NCBI RefSeq assembly: GCF_963662255.1
Contig: NC_085047.1
Coordinates: 113,928,214-113,992,213 of the forward strand
DNA: 64,000 nucleotides
Origin: Cinclus cinclus
Lineage: Eukaryota > Chordata > Aves > Passeriformes > Cinclidae
Direction of reading: 5' to 3'
Shown: positions 36,214-47,603 of the stretch, one piece after another
Layout: the number at the start of each line of letters is the position of its first letter
Position numbering within the stretch: position 1 is the stretch's first letter
Program-made: the position numbers and the translations under genes
The notes under the pieces: model-generated
Told to the model about the DNA's origin: nothing
The model's database searches: none
The model's input: the letters and a program-made list of their open reading frames with translations, nothing else

Positions 36214-37844
36214 CTGTATTTCTAATAATAAATAATAAAAAATGATAAGAATAAATGATAAACCATGTTGCGGGTGCATAGAAGCCACATAGGAAGAGAT
36301 AGTTTTAACGTGCAATTTAAATACTTAAGTAATGTTAAAAAAAATACAGAAAATCAGTATAGGATAAAAATTCAGGGTAACAAAGAGAACTTGGTGTCCT
36401 GGAAAATTTACATGGATTTGCCGCAAGGGCTTTTATTTTAGACCAGGAGGAGAAGATGCATTTTCTGTGGCGCTGATAAGGTGATACCTGTTGGGCTGGG
36501 TGTGACTGCCCCTTTTACAGGGGTCCCACAGCATCTGGGATGACATCTGCATGGGCTGGCATGGCAGCTGGGCAGTGGGGGAAGAGCAAACACTCCTTGC
36601 AGCAGGAGAAGCAGAAAGCACCTTTCAGTCGTGTTTGCTTTACCTTTCCCGGTGTTTGCCAACAGCAGATGTGTTCAGGAAAATCAGAAACTTGCCTGGA
36701 AGGGAAGAAGTCTGACTCAGTGTGTGTGACAATTGGTTTATAACTTTGAATGATAATTTTAAAAAGTCCATCCCCCCAAAAAACAGCATCAGGAGGAGAA
36801 AAATCAGGCTGAGAACAATGTGTCCTTCATTATGAGCTATTTATTTCATACTGAACTTACATTTTTGTTTTGAAATCAGTGTTTATTACAGACTTGTCTC
36901 ACTCTTCAAACCACAGTTTAATCTGTATATTTAGAATTTCTTTACTATGCTATACATTGAATACTTGACCACATTCATATATTTTCATTTACTAAAACCA
37001 CAGAAATCTCTATTGCAATCTTACCAGAATGTGTTAAAATAGAGTTATTGTTCCCATCCTTGCAAAAAATTGTAATAGCCAATATTTTCACCTCAGAGAC
37101 TGTTTCAGGGCAGCTGAAAATTTTGCAATTTCCTCTTAATTATCATATAAATTAGCTATGCTTCTGGGAAGGGTGGAGTTGGAGAGTCAAATGGTAAAGG
37201 TTTTGGTTATTTCACTTGGCTGGTAATATTTTAATGTTCGCTGCCATGTGTAGAAGAAAATGAGAGTGTAAAAATTCCTGAATATTCAAATGCCTCAGGG
37301 ACAAGTCAGGAAATAAAAATTGAGGAGATATTTAGCCATTGCAGGACCATTATATAAATTAGCATAATCTTCTTTGTGGCAAGGCAAGGCAAGACTAAAA
37401 TGAAGGCAGCAAAAGTCTGCTTCAGAGCTCGTACTGCAAGCAAGGACATAAACTTTTGCATGAAGTGTCATCAACTTTATTGAAAAGATACCAGCCTTGC
37501 AGGTTGAAGCACCTAAATTACAATTGTCAGTACCTCATTTATAATAATCTGAACTTGGGGTTGGGGAGGTGGATATATTCCTCACTCAAAAAACTTCAAA
37601 AAAGAAATAAAATACAGAAGGAAAGTGCAGGACCTGCATCATCTTAGTGGCTATCACTCTGATTGTAGCTATTGGAAGTAAAAGCTTTACTCTTTTCTTT
37701 GTTTTTGAGTCTGTTTTCTAAACAAACATATGGTGCCAAAGGATCTTCCTCAGTTTCCTGTGATCCACAACAAACTCCATGAACAATTTGAGGCCCGACA
37801 TTTATTTCCTGTTTTGAGTGTGAAGAAATTTCCAAATTTGGGTT

Positions 37845-37887
37845 TGTTTGTTTGTTTTTGTTTCTGTTTTTGTTTTTGTTTTTTTTT
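37845..37887. repeat. (GTTT)n / T-rich low-complexity tract
   Basis: GTTTGTTTGTTTGTTTTTG-type repetition followed by runs of T with single G or C interruptions. Confidence 0.8.
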
Positions 37888-38578
37888 GCTTAATTTTTGC
37901 AGTCCACAGCTTATTAAAGCAACAGAAATGCTCCAGTCCCCCAGGGAAAGTTAAAAAGACAGCTCTGTGTCTTAAGGATATTATAAAACTCACTTTTTTC
38001 CCTTCTGCCTCTCTCCATGTTTTTTGTAGTACCTTCTTCCTCCAGCATCCTCTGAAACCCTTTGAGGCAGTTGAAGGCTGATGATAAAGGGAAAAAATAG
38101 AAAAAAAAAAAAAAAAGAAAAATTATTAGGAAAAGTTTAAAAGGGATGATGGGAAGAAGAAATAGGTGGGTCTGTTAAATCAACACGTCAACAAAAATAT
38201 GAAGGCTGGTAGTCATAGAGCAGAAAATGGTATCTAGCTCCTGAGAAACTGATGGGAAGTTTAGATAGGAGAGCTGTACTTGTGAAAAAGACAGTTTTCA
38301 GAGAGACAAGGAAGGGGAAAAAAGAACAGATTTAAAGAGATTTCCTTTTTCCTGCTGGTTTGTGATTTCTCTGGGAAGGCTGCTATTTCCTTTCCCTTTT
38401 GAAGCAGCTAAACTGCACAGAGAATGGCAGGAGCTGGTGTGCAGATGTCATGTCACCAAAATGCCACAGTCTGCAAAGCAGGATCCCTCTCGGGACTGTC
38501 AGTGGGATTTAGCCTATCCCACACAAACATCTTCATGGTAAATGCCTGCCTGCCCCTGAGCCATGTTATCTTCTCATT

Positions 38579-38580
<2 letters not shown>

Positions 38581-38621
<41 letters not shown>
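38581..38621. repeat. Poly(A) run of 41
   Basis: Forty-one consecutive A on the plus strand. I looked upstream for a retrocopied transcript or a LINE tail that would explain it and saw no AATAAA signal, no CR1 sequence and no flanking direct repeat. CR1 elements do not end in poly(A), so it is best described as a long homopolymer. Confidence 0.93.
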
Positions 38622-38627
<6 letters not shown>

Positions 38628-39959
38628 CAGACATTTCCAACATGTGATTTTTCTTTTCAAGAGTAAGATATTCAGTTTGGTTGGAGAAATCATTCCCTAA
38701 AATCATGAGTGTTTATCCGTCTGGTGTCAAGCAAGGCTGGACTGAAGAACTTCACATTAACAGTGAAAATATGGAATATCAGAAGAGATCAATCCTGGTT
38801 TTGTGCTTAATTCTGAGCGGTCATGGTTCCCTTCATGAAGAAGGGATCTCACATTGTGAGGGGCAAGATTTTTCTTTCTGGCCCTTGTGGGAATGTTCTT
38901 GTGCCAATCAAATTTTTACAGAAAGCCACATTACTCATGAGAAAAATGCACTATGGAAAACAGAGTACTCAGCCTCAGCCTGCCTGGCTTTACATCAATA
39001 ACTTTACCAGTAATACCCTAATGAATGCCATGGAAAAATATTTTGTCTCCTGTATCATGGTCCATGGCTACCCCAATTGCACAGATTTTGGTAATGGCCA
39101 CAAGGGATTTGAACGGACTTTGATTTTAAACTGAAGTTTAGAGGCAGTGATACCTTGTGAAACCAGCACTTTCCTTTGAAAATGTAATTTCCTTGTGTAG
39201 TCCAAAGACAACTGGAGGAAATTGAATTTCCCTGCTACTTTAGAATGAATTATGAGGGAATGTGGTGGCCCCAAGCAGCTGTCATTTCTTGGGAAAAAAA
39301 AAAGTCCAATTCCCAGAAAATTTTGAATGTGTTGTGGTCATTTGTAATAGGTGCTTGTTGCCGTAACAGGAACTTTTAGGAAATGGTTTTACTTTAAGAG
39401 AATCTCTTGAGGAATGTAGTGGACAGCAATGAGCAGTGGCAGGAACAATGTGTGATGAGCTGTCCATAACCCCCATTCCCCGTTTCCCTGCACTCCTGTG
39501 AGGGAGAACCTAGAGCTGGGAAGGAGGGAAGGGTGGGGGAAAGGTGTTTTTAAGGGTTTATTTCACTTCTCATTAACCAGCTCTGGTATTGTAGGTAAAA
39601 TATACAATTAATATCCCCAAGCTGTGTTGCCCATGATGGCATTTGGCGAGTGATCTCTCTCTCTCCTCGACTCATGAACTTTTGCTGTATTTTCTGTCCT
39701 CTGTCCAGCTGTGGAGGGGAGTGATGGAAAGGCTTTGGTAGGTGTGGGGCATCCATCCAGGGTCCACCCACTACACCATCCCTCATGGGCAACCACTGCT
39801 TAATTAAAATGTCCTTCTTTCAATGAGAAGACCCTGCATTAAAGACCCCCTTCCCTTTAGGTTTCCTCACTTCCAAGCAGCAAACCCAATCCAAGCCAGA
39901 GCCCTTGCATGCAGAAAAACATTTGTTTGCAAAGAATAATTCCTCCCCGGTGTTTGTCA

Positions 39960-40215
39960 CATATTTATTTTGTCTCGGCGCCATAAAAAGGGGTCTCGTT
40001 GCAGACTGAGAAGGAGCTCATTACAGAAAGACTTCACCTTTCAGCTGCAAAGGATGTTTCCTTGAAATGATAATGTAATGAGTGTTAGATCAGCCGTATG
40101 TAGCCGTTAGGCGATTCTTTTGATCGGCTGGAAATGCATTTGTTAAAAAGCTACTTTATTGATTTCCTGGCTGGTTTTTTGTACTGTTTGGATCATCTGT
40201 ACACACACACATAAA
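39960..40215. promoter_or_regulatory. Candidate conserved non-coding element (enhancer-like)
   Basis: A repeat-free block with several retained CpGs (CTCGGCGCC, TCTCGTTG, CAGCCGTATG, AGCCGTTAGGCGATTC, GATCGGC) inside AT-rich, CpG-poor surroundings. It also has clustered homeodomain-like words (CTCATTACAG, ATAATGTAATGAG, TTTATTGATTT). It has no open frame of note. This composition is what I would expect from a deeply conserved developmental enhancer, but there is no alignment here to prove it and no gene in the window to which it could be assigned. Confidence 0.3.
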
Positions 40216-40663
40216 TATCACATTTTTTAGCACTTCAAAGCTGTTAATAAATTCACACTACTCAGGAGATTGAACATGAAATGGAGTGAGCTCTTTCTGT
40301 GGAGAACTGTGTTGTTTCAACTTTGATGGAAGGAGTCTTAGCAGCACGCCGAGTGCCTCCTTGAAATATTTTTAAAACAATGTGCCACAAATAGAATAGA
40401 GTGTGCTAAAGCAAAGGAATATTGCTTCTGGGGATACAAACATCGTGAGGGATTGTGATTAAGGTTTGAGTAAGTCCGGAGGAGAAAATATCACTGAGCT
40501 TCTAGAGGCTCAGTGTAGATCTTCTTCCCTGCTAACCTGTCCACATTTACATTTCCCACTTCATTGCTTTTATGATGCATTTGCAGTACAAGTTTAGACA
40601 ACACAGAGTGTTAAAGTGAAACTTGTTTCTACTGCTAAAACTGTGCAAAATATCTCTAGTTAA

Positions 40664-40870
40664 ATCACAGAATCAGAATCAAAGAATCATTTAGGTTGGA
40701 AAAGACTTCCAAGACCAGCAAGTCCTGTGACCCATCCCCACCTTGTCCCCAGCCCAGAGCACTGAGTGCCACATCCTGGCCTTCCTTGGACACCTCCAGG
40801 GATGGGCACTTCCAACCTCCCTGGGCAGCCCCTTCCAATGTCTGACCATTTTTCCATGAAGAAATGTCCT
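40664..40870 (-). mobile_element. CR1 LINE, 3' end of the alternative subfamily
   Basis: On the minus strand: ATCACAGAATCAGAATC with AAGAATCATTTAGGTTGG, AAAAGACTTCCAAGACC, GCACTGAGTGCCACATCC, GGACACCTCCAGGGATGG, CTCCCTGGGCAGCCCCTTCC and CATGAAGAAATG. It is the reverse complement of the tail type seen at 18825 and 52126. Confidence 0.93.
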
Positions 40871-41776
40871 CGGCTTTGTTGGCCTTGAATTGCTCACAGT
40901 TTTGGAAGTAGGTGATTGTGTTTGAGTGTGATTTTTGGATAAAGTTTTAAGATATTTTTATCTTTTTTTCCCCTTTTCATTATAGCTTTGGTTTAGTTTG
41001 TTCACCTGCAGATATTCTTTTGGGATCACAAATCTGGGGAGCTCTTCTTGAATTATTTATATGAACCTTGTGACTGGAACTCTTACAAAACTGTTTTAAC
41101 TTCTGTGCTGTATTTTGTATTGATCGTCTGGCTAAGGGCACTCATACTTCAATTCCTCCCTCTGAGTAGAGTTACTAACCTATACCAAGGTGATGCCAGT
41201 GTGATTAGGAAACTTTCACACCTCTGTGATGTCTGTGAAATAAAATTTACAATTTGCCAACATATTTACAAGGCCATTCAGATGATCATTCTGCTTAATT
41301 AAGTGCTTGGCTTTGACTGAGTCCAGGGTACATTATCTAATCACAAGATGCTGTCCTGACATGAGTTTTAAGATTTTTTTTTTTCAGGTGTTTAAATAAA
41401 AATGCCCAAAATGAAGCTTTCCAGTCCTATGGAATTATTGCAGTTATCAGTTATATGAAATCATGAAAATCAAATTACTCAAAAGGACTTAAGCATATTT
41501 TTGGTATTTTTTGCATAAATGTTCATGTATGTTCAGCATCCAAGAAACCCTGAGCATGAGGAATAGAATGGAAATATTTAGCAGAAGCCATTTAAATTTC
41601 CATACCTGGGTCCTCTATCTATAAAAGAGGGATAATAGACTTCCTTGCCTCTCAAAAGGATTGTGAAAATAAATATATTAAAGATTGCAAAGAACTGGAG
41701 TATTATGGTAATTGATACCATGTGCCCAACTAAGATAGCTGGGAACAATTTCTGAAGAGGCAGGAGTTTTATTCAC

Positions 41777-41866
41777 AGATTCCCAGAATCATTAATGGAG
41801 TAAAGGACCTTTAGAATTCTCCTGGTCCAGCTCCCCACAAGGAGCAGGGCTGGCAAATCTTCCCCT
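41777..41866 (-). mobile_element. Probable CR1 3' end scrap, decayed
   Basis: CACAGATTCCCAGAATCATT followed by AAAGGACCTTTAGAATTC, CCTGGTCCAGCTCCCC and AGGAGCAGGGCTGG has the order of a minus-strand CR1 tail, but only half of the expected positions are preserved. Read as probable, not certain. Confidence 0.45.
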
Positions 41867-42583
41867 TCTCAATGTGAATATATGAGTAGTAGGTATCTGA
41901 CCTTGAAAAAGATTGAGGGTCATTAAACAGTGCCTTTAAAATTTTATTTCATGGGCAAAATTCAAACAAAGCCAGGTAGAAAATAGAACTCTCTTTTCAA
42001 TTCTCAAAAAGGTACAGTGAGCAATAGAGGAACAGAGTTTGATGCTTTGTTTCTTTCATTTGTAAAGCCTTCAATCTTAAAGTTTTTAGATTAATGACTT
42101 GTAAAATTTGTTCAATGTTAAAATTTCTTGTTTATTTATTCTTCAATTTGAGGAAACTCTAGCCTGATGATTGCAATCCCTCTTTGATGTCAAAAATCCG
42201 TGTTTGTCATTGGAAAATGAATGTATTTCACAGGAAAGTTTTGCCAGTTTCTGTACTTTTGTTTGTCCTTTTATTTTTAAAAATAATCGAGATCTGTTTC
42301 TTCTAGGATGATCCTTTAGTTACCTGGATTTAGATGTATAGATAGAACAAAGTAAACCACTCTTGTTTCTGAGGGAAGGGTTTTATTTCTGGTCTTGTGG
42401 CAGCTTTTTAAGTAGTTGAATTTCTTCTTATAATTCCTTCTTGCTCCCGGGAGATTTATGTTAAAGCATTCACAAAAAATTTCAGATTAATCTTTTAAAC
42501 TAGTGGATGACTGAAGCCAGTCATTCTTTAAAGTTTATCCCCTTGTTGGTGATCAGAGTCATTTCTAGGTGAAGTCTTTCCCA

Positions 42584-42713
42584 AGTGGCACTTAGGGGAC
42601 ATGGTTTAGCAGTGACCATGGTGGTGCTGGGGTGATGGTGGGACTGGATAATTGGAAGTGACTGTGATAATTATGATTGTAATCTTCTAATCTTGACAAT
42701 TCTCTGATTCTGT
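42584..42713 (+). mobile_element. CR1 LINE 3' end, GGGGACATGG tail type
   Basis: GTGGCACTTAGGGGACATGG, TTTAGCAGTGACCATGG, TGGTGCTGGGGTGATGG, GGGACTGGATAA and AATTCTCTGATTCTGT match, in order, the tail that is better preserved at 46370-46458. It is followed directly by an A-rich patch (42714-42775). Confidence 0.7.
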
Positions 42714-42775
42714 AAAAAAAAAAAAACAACAACAAAAAAGCAAAAACAAACAAACAAAAAAAGCGAACAAACCCC
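42714..42775. repeat. A/C-rich low-complexity patch after a CR1 3' end
   Basis: A run of 13 A passes into CAACAACAAAAAAGC and CAAACAAACAAAAAAAG. It abuts the 3' end of the CR1 fragment, although CR1 normally ends in short ATTCTATG-type repeats, not in poly(A). Confidence 0.75.
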
Positions 42776-43231
42776 CACACCCCAAAACTAATATTGAGTT
42801 TTGATAGCTGCTTTCCTGAATATTTCTATTAAACCATTGTAATTTTTGAGAGAGTCATTCACCTGAGGGGTGTACTTTTTAAAAAGGCATGGTAAACCTA
42901 TGGTATTTTAATGAGTTGTTCTGCCTGTACAGTTTCACCTTTCAGAGACCAAAGCATCATTTTTATAATTGATATTTTTATCCTTTGATCGGCTGTCACT
43001 CTCATTTCCCTATATTTCTTTTCAGATCATTGAGTCCTTCAGATATTTAATGGTCTGCAGAGAGCTTCTGCCCCATGTTTTTCTCAGTAGCTAAGCCTCA
43101 TTAAGCATATAAAAATATATAAATATAGTCTCACTGTTACTTTTCCATATAAAAAGTTGCTTTCTTGTGATAGCTGTGTCAGGAGCGTAAGTGTAGTATA
43201 TGACTCTAAAGTGGGATTAATGGCCCCTCCA

Positions 43232-43251
43232 TCTCTCTCTCTCTCTCTCTT
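43232..43251. repeat. (CT)n microsatellite
   Basis: About ten units of CT without interruption. Confidence 0.88.
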
Positions 43252-43862
43252 TGTCTTGCATGCCCTGGATAATACCCAAACTGGGAAAATTTTTTTCAAC
43301 CAGTCCTTCAAAGCAGAGGGGTCCATGAGCTTTGGAAGTCAACTCATTCAGTGTATAATTATTCTGAAGCCAAACAAAACTCCTGATCTAGTTCTACTTT
43401 TTTGTTTGTTTGTGGTGGTTTTAGTTCAGTTTGTTTTTGTATTAGTGCTACTTCATCCTCTTGTTTGGTCTCTTCACTGTGTGAACCGTGTGGGGAGCAC
43501 TGCATTTCCCACTGGAATGGGGATGGTATAAGGCTGTGCTATCCTGTGTTTGTTAAAACTGTTGTCAATTTTGTTCTGACAACTGAAAATTGTCATGAGT
43601 CTGATCAGGTTACAAACACCAAGGACTGTTTGTGAACATGCGCTGTAGCTCAGGAATAAAACCAGAGGGAATGCTAAGTAGAGTTTCAAATGTGTGTAAC
43701 TGCCAGAGAGGGGGAGGACAAGTCACCTGCTCTGAGTGATGTGTGATGACTGCTAAAGAAGCTGGAAGGCAACATGTCCAGCAAAGCACCTGCAGCCCCA
43801 AGAGGCTCTGGACCTCAAAGGTTGCAAACTCTCAGTGCTCAAGAAGAGATGAGAAATTAGTT

Positions 43863-44255
43863 CATGGAATCATAGAATGGTTCGGACTGGAAGAAACCTT
43901 TTCAAGGTGATCTAGTCCAACCCTGCAATGATCAAGGGCAGCTTCGACCAGACCAGGCTGCTCAAAATCCCATCCAGCTTGACCTTGAATGTTGCAGGGA
44001 TGGGGCATCCACATCTCCCTGGGAAGCATATCCCAGTGTTTCCCCACCCTTGTATATTTTTCTTCTCTTATATCTAGTCTGAATCTTTCAGTTTAAAACC
44101 ATTATCTCCTGTTTATCACTACAAGCTCTTCTCTGGACCTGCTCCAACAGAGCCATGTTTTTTCTCGGTCTGAGGACTCCAGAGATGGATGCAGTACTCC
44201 AGGTGGAATCTCACCAGAGTAGAACAGAGGTGCAGAATCACCTGCCTCAGGAGAC
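43863..44255 (-). mobile_element. CR1 LINE, 3' portion of about 390 bp
   Basis: On the minus strand: GGAATCATAGAATGGTTCGG, TGATCTAGTCCAACCCTGC, GACCAGACCAGGCTGCTC, CCCATCCAGCTTGACCTTG, GGGGCATCCACATCTCCC, CCATTATCTCCTG, CTCTTCTCTGGACCTGC, GATGCAGTACTCCAGGTGG and ATCTCACCAGAGTAGAACAG. The order is that of the CR1 tail up to the 3' end of the coding part. It is moderately diverged, and the right edge is approximate. Confidence 0.92.
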
Positions 44256-45405
44256 TCATTAACTCTCTCTAGTGATTTCTTCTTCAATAAAAAGGTTTTC
44301 TTGATCTACACTAAGTTTACATTTCCACTTCAAACCTGGGACAGAAGGAACTGCTTTAGCTCTCGATCTGTTCCTGGGTGTATCAAAATCAGTAGTCTAC
44401 AATCAGCACTGCTGAGATCATGGCTCAAACTGTGTGTCACTAAGTCTTCATGCCAAAAGGATTGTGGCAAATTAGAGCTCAGATAAAAACATTAAAGAAA
44501 GCTCCCAGGTAATCTGACATCCTGAAAATGCACTTCACTGTGAATAAATAAGAGAGTCTAAGAGGATCTATCTTGCCTCTCATAGACAATGTTTAACTTT
44601 CAAGAATGATTTTAACATGAAGTAAGTATACACTTAGGGAAAAATTTTGCTAATTTCAGGAAAGTGCAATGAAATCTGGAAGCTATGGCCTTGAATGTTA
44701 GAGTGCTTAAAAGTGTTTAATTTTCAGAGTGTGTCCTAGGCCAAAGGTAGCCTGGGACCGTATAATTGTTGGAAAGCATTGGGAAGGGTTCATGGTTCAT
44801 GGAAATGAGCCATAGTTCATGGAAATGTGGTCATTTCCCTACTCTGTTGTCTCTCAGTCCACTCCTCAGGTAACCTTCTAAAAGGTATGCTTAGGACAGT
44901 TCAGGGTCGTAAAGACAATGCCAAAATCTCTGAGGGAGAATTCCTGCATCCTGTGATAGGAGAGGTGAGGTTTGATGCTGATAATGTTCATGAGAAATGT
45001 TCTTATGCAGGTTAATTGCTCTCTCAAAACAAGGGTAAGAGTGTTTTCTGTTCCACCTGGCCTTTTTCCAATTTGCTTAATGTAATCAAAGTTGCATCAG
45101 AGTGGGCAGAATGATTGCAGCCAACTTAAGTGGTTGTTAGACAGGGCTCAGTGGTCACATCTCCTGTGGTAAATAAAACAGCAGCAGGGAGTGAGATGGA
45201 GTGCCAGGCTGTCCTGTGCTTACTGTGCAAACACTGCCTGGTTCTCACTGGACATGATTTTGGCCAGGGCCAGACAGATAATCCAGCTTGGAGGAGACCA
45301 GGAGCTTCCCAGGCAGCAGGGACAAGGCTGCCACAGGGATGGGCCCTGTGATACCACTCAAAGTACACGAGAAATCCCATTTGTCATTAGTCTCACTGAA
45401 TCCCA
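44256..45405. other. Single-copy stretch with a weak exon candidate
   Basis: No transposon is recognised. A small tandem duplication of GTTCATGG/TTCATGGAAATG lies at about 44789-44827. Directly after it, 44858-45010 is an open stretch with good splice-like borders, treated as a finding. Confidence 0.35.
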
Positions 45406-45562
45406 TTTGTGGATTCCCAATCCCTGGAGGTCCCCAAGGCCAGGCTGGACGTGGCTCTAAATAACCTGGTCTAGTGGAAGATATCCCTGCACATGGCAGG
45501 CATTTGGAACTGGATGGTCCTTAATGCTTCTTCCCACCCAAACCATTCTATAATTCCATGAG
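45406..45562 (+). mobile_element. CR1 LINE, 3' end fragment
   Basis: TTGTGGATTCCCAATCCCTGG, CCCCAAGGCCAGGCTGGACG, ACCTGGTCTAGTGGAAG, CATGGCAGGCATTTGG, TTCTTCCCACCCAAACC and ATTCTATAATTCCATGAG give the plus-strand order of the CR1 tail. It is moderately diverged. Confidence 0.92.
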
Positions 45563-46009
45563 TATCATTTATTACCTAAATGGTAAAAGGTGACTTAAAA
45601 ATAAATTAATTCCTTTGTTATTTTGATAGAAAGCATATTCCTGCTGGTGGGCAGCAGAGCAGCAGCTTGCCTCAAGAGCTACCATCGCATGTCCTGTTGT
45701 CTGAGTATAAATATTCAGTGTTTGTCCAGCATTGTTCTCACTTTGTTTCCTTGTGGAGCCATTTCCTGCCAGATAAAAAGTAGAGAAAGGATAGAAGTCT
45801 AAATAAATATGTCTTTGGGAGAACAACCTGATGGCTCAAAGGACTTGCTACAGACAGTTTATCATGTTCTTGGGTTGAGAACTGCTATTAATATCTGTCT
45901 GAATATTTTTCCCTCTGTGCCTTTTTCCCATCTGAACTCACTCTTATAGAAATCAACACTGAAGAAAAAAAGGGCAAAACAGATCACTTTTGTAAACAGC
46001 AGAGCTGAG

Positions 46010-46458
46010 CAGCCTATGGCCAAAGAAGGGCTGCAGAGCTTGGGAAGTGTCTGGAAAGCACCTTATCCTATGAGGAAGAACTGAGGGAGCTGGAGATGTT
46101 TATCTGGAGAAGAGAAGGCTTGGGAGGACCTCACTGCCCTGCACAACTCCCTGACAGGAGGGGCAGTGAGATGGTACTTAGCCTCTTCTGCTGTGTCCCA
46201 AGGGAAAGGATGAAAGGAAATGACCTTAAATTAAACCAGGGGAGGTTCTGTTTAGGTATTAGAAATAAATTTTCACTGAAAGAGTGATCAGAAATTGGAA
46301 TAAGTTGCACAGAGAGTTGGAGCCAGCATCTTCACTGTTCCAGAGGTGTCTGGATGTGGCCCTTGGGGACATGGTTTTTTGGGGGATGATGGTGGTGTTG
46401 AGGTGATGGTGGAACTGGATGATCCTGAAGGTCTCTTCCAACTTTGATTTTATGGAGC
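46010..46458 (+). mobile_element. CR1 LINE, 3' portion, GGGGACATGG tail type
   Basis: Segments in order: TATGAGGAAGAACTGAGGG, TATCTGGAGAAGAGAAGGC, AGGACCTCACTGCCCTGC, ACCAGGGGAGGTTCTGTTTAG, GAAATTGGAATAAG, CTTGGGGACATGG, GTGGTGTTGAGGTGATGG, AACTGGATGATC and TCTCTTCCAACTTTG. This is an older CR1 subfamily in plus orientation. The 3' terminal repeats are mostly lost. The left edge is approximate. Confidence 0.9.
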
Positions 46459-47603
46459 ACTGAGCAGTTGAGTTGCTGCCCCTTTTTCAGTCACAAAGGT
46501 AACTTAACAAAACACTGCAATTACATCTCTGATTACTCTTTAAAGGCTTATGAGGTATTGTCTAAATTCATGGGATTTGACAAGGGGTGAAGCTGAAATA
46601 CCTTATTTAAAATGTTAAAAAATCCCAGATGAAATAAACTAAAAGTGACTCAGGGAATATGATACATTTTCACTATTCCATAGAGACTTCTTAGTTGGAG
46701 AAGATGGTTTATTGATGAATATATGAAGTCCTGGGACCTCTCCTGCTTTATAGATTCCATTTCCACACATTCTTTTCACACACAAATACATTGTAAACTT
46801 AGTTTTACCTCTTCCTTTCAAACCCGTAGGAAATGCTTACTGAAAAGAAAGAATAGAGCTCAAGGCCAGAAACCTGTCAGTATTATAATGAGGAGATATT
46901 CTCTGCTTCCTAGCCCTTTCTGTCTCCAAGGGAATGTTTTCTCCTCCAAGGTGAAATTTTGGAGGGCAAGTGCATGTGCATGTGCACAGATTAACACTAA
47001 TGACAAAGGCTCAGCACCAAATCCTGTTCTTCCCTCCCATCTACAGCTAAAGCACACTGGATTTACAGTCTGAGTCTGCTGCAGTTCCTACTTGCCTGGA
47101 AAATGGCCACGTTTTAGAACTCACTGACCCAGAAATGGGAGAAAAAAAAATCAATCAGTGAGTCAGTGGCAGCGACTCTGACAGATCCCAGTGCTCTGCT
47201 GGCATGGGTGATGTTCTCTGCTTGCAGTTTCAGCCTTAATGGCAACACCAGTGGGGAGGCAAAATTGGAATGAGAGTTTTGTATCTTTGCCGACTCTTCC
47301 CCCATGTTCTGCAATCACTGGAAAAGGATCTGGGTGAACAAAATTCTCAGTGCTTGTTTAAGTGGTAGTGCAATCTTGAAAGCTTTGAAAAAGGAGGACA
47401 ACAGACCTTGTGCTTGATACGTTGAAGGATCAGTGAAACTAAGTAGCAGCATTCTCAACATCTTAATCCTTTCCTTTTTCTTAATTCTATGGAAGAGAAT
47501 ACGTTTTGGTTTTGCTTTATCTGGGATTTTTTTTTTTTTTTTTTTTTGCCACACAAGTGATTTAGAATAGTGTACTGTATGTGCATTTATATAGCATATA
47601 TCT
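46459..47603. other. Single-copy non-coding stretch
   Basis: AT-rich DNA with no recognised gene or interspersed repeat. A run of 21 T lies at 47527-47547. Confidence 0.4.
47527..47547. repeat. Poly(T) run of 21
   Basis: Uninterrupted homopolymer. No retrocopy or LINE tail is seen beside it. Confidence 0.9.

Larger units (their letters stand above)
36263..40663. other. Long single-copy stretch, including a conserved-element candidate
   Basis: About 4.4 kb without a recognised interspersed repeat. It holds a T/G-rich patch at 37845-37887, a run of 41 A at 38581-38621, and, at about 39960-40215, a stretch with the look of a conserved non-coding element. No exon is recognised. Confidence 0.4.
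40871..43862. other. Mostly single-copy stretch with two CR1 scraps
   Basis: Apart from CR1-derived scraps at 41777-41866 and 42584-42713 and a (CT)n tract at 43232-43251, this is AT-rich DNA without a recognised gene. Confidence 0.4.

Noticed and set aside
38424..38621. Processed pseudogene ending in the 41-A run
   Set aside because: No AATAAA signal, no recognised coding sequence and no flanking direct repeats were seen.
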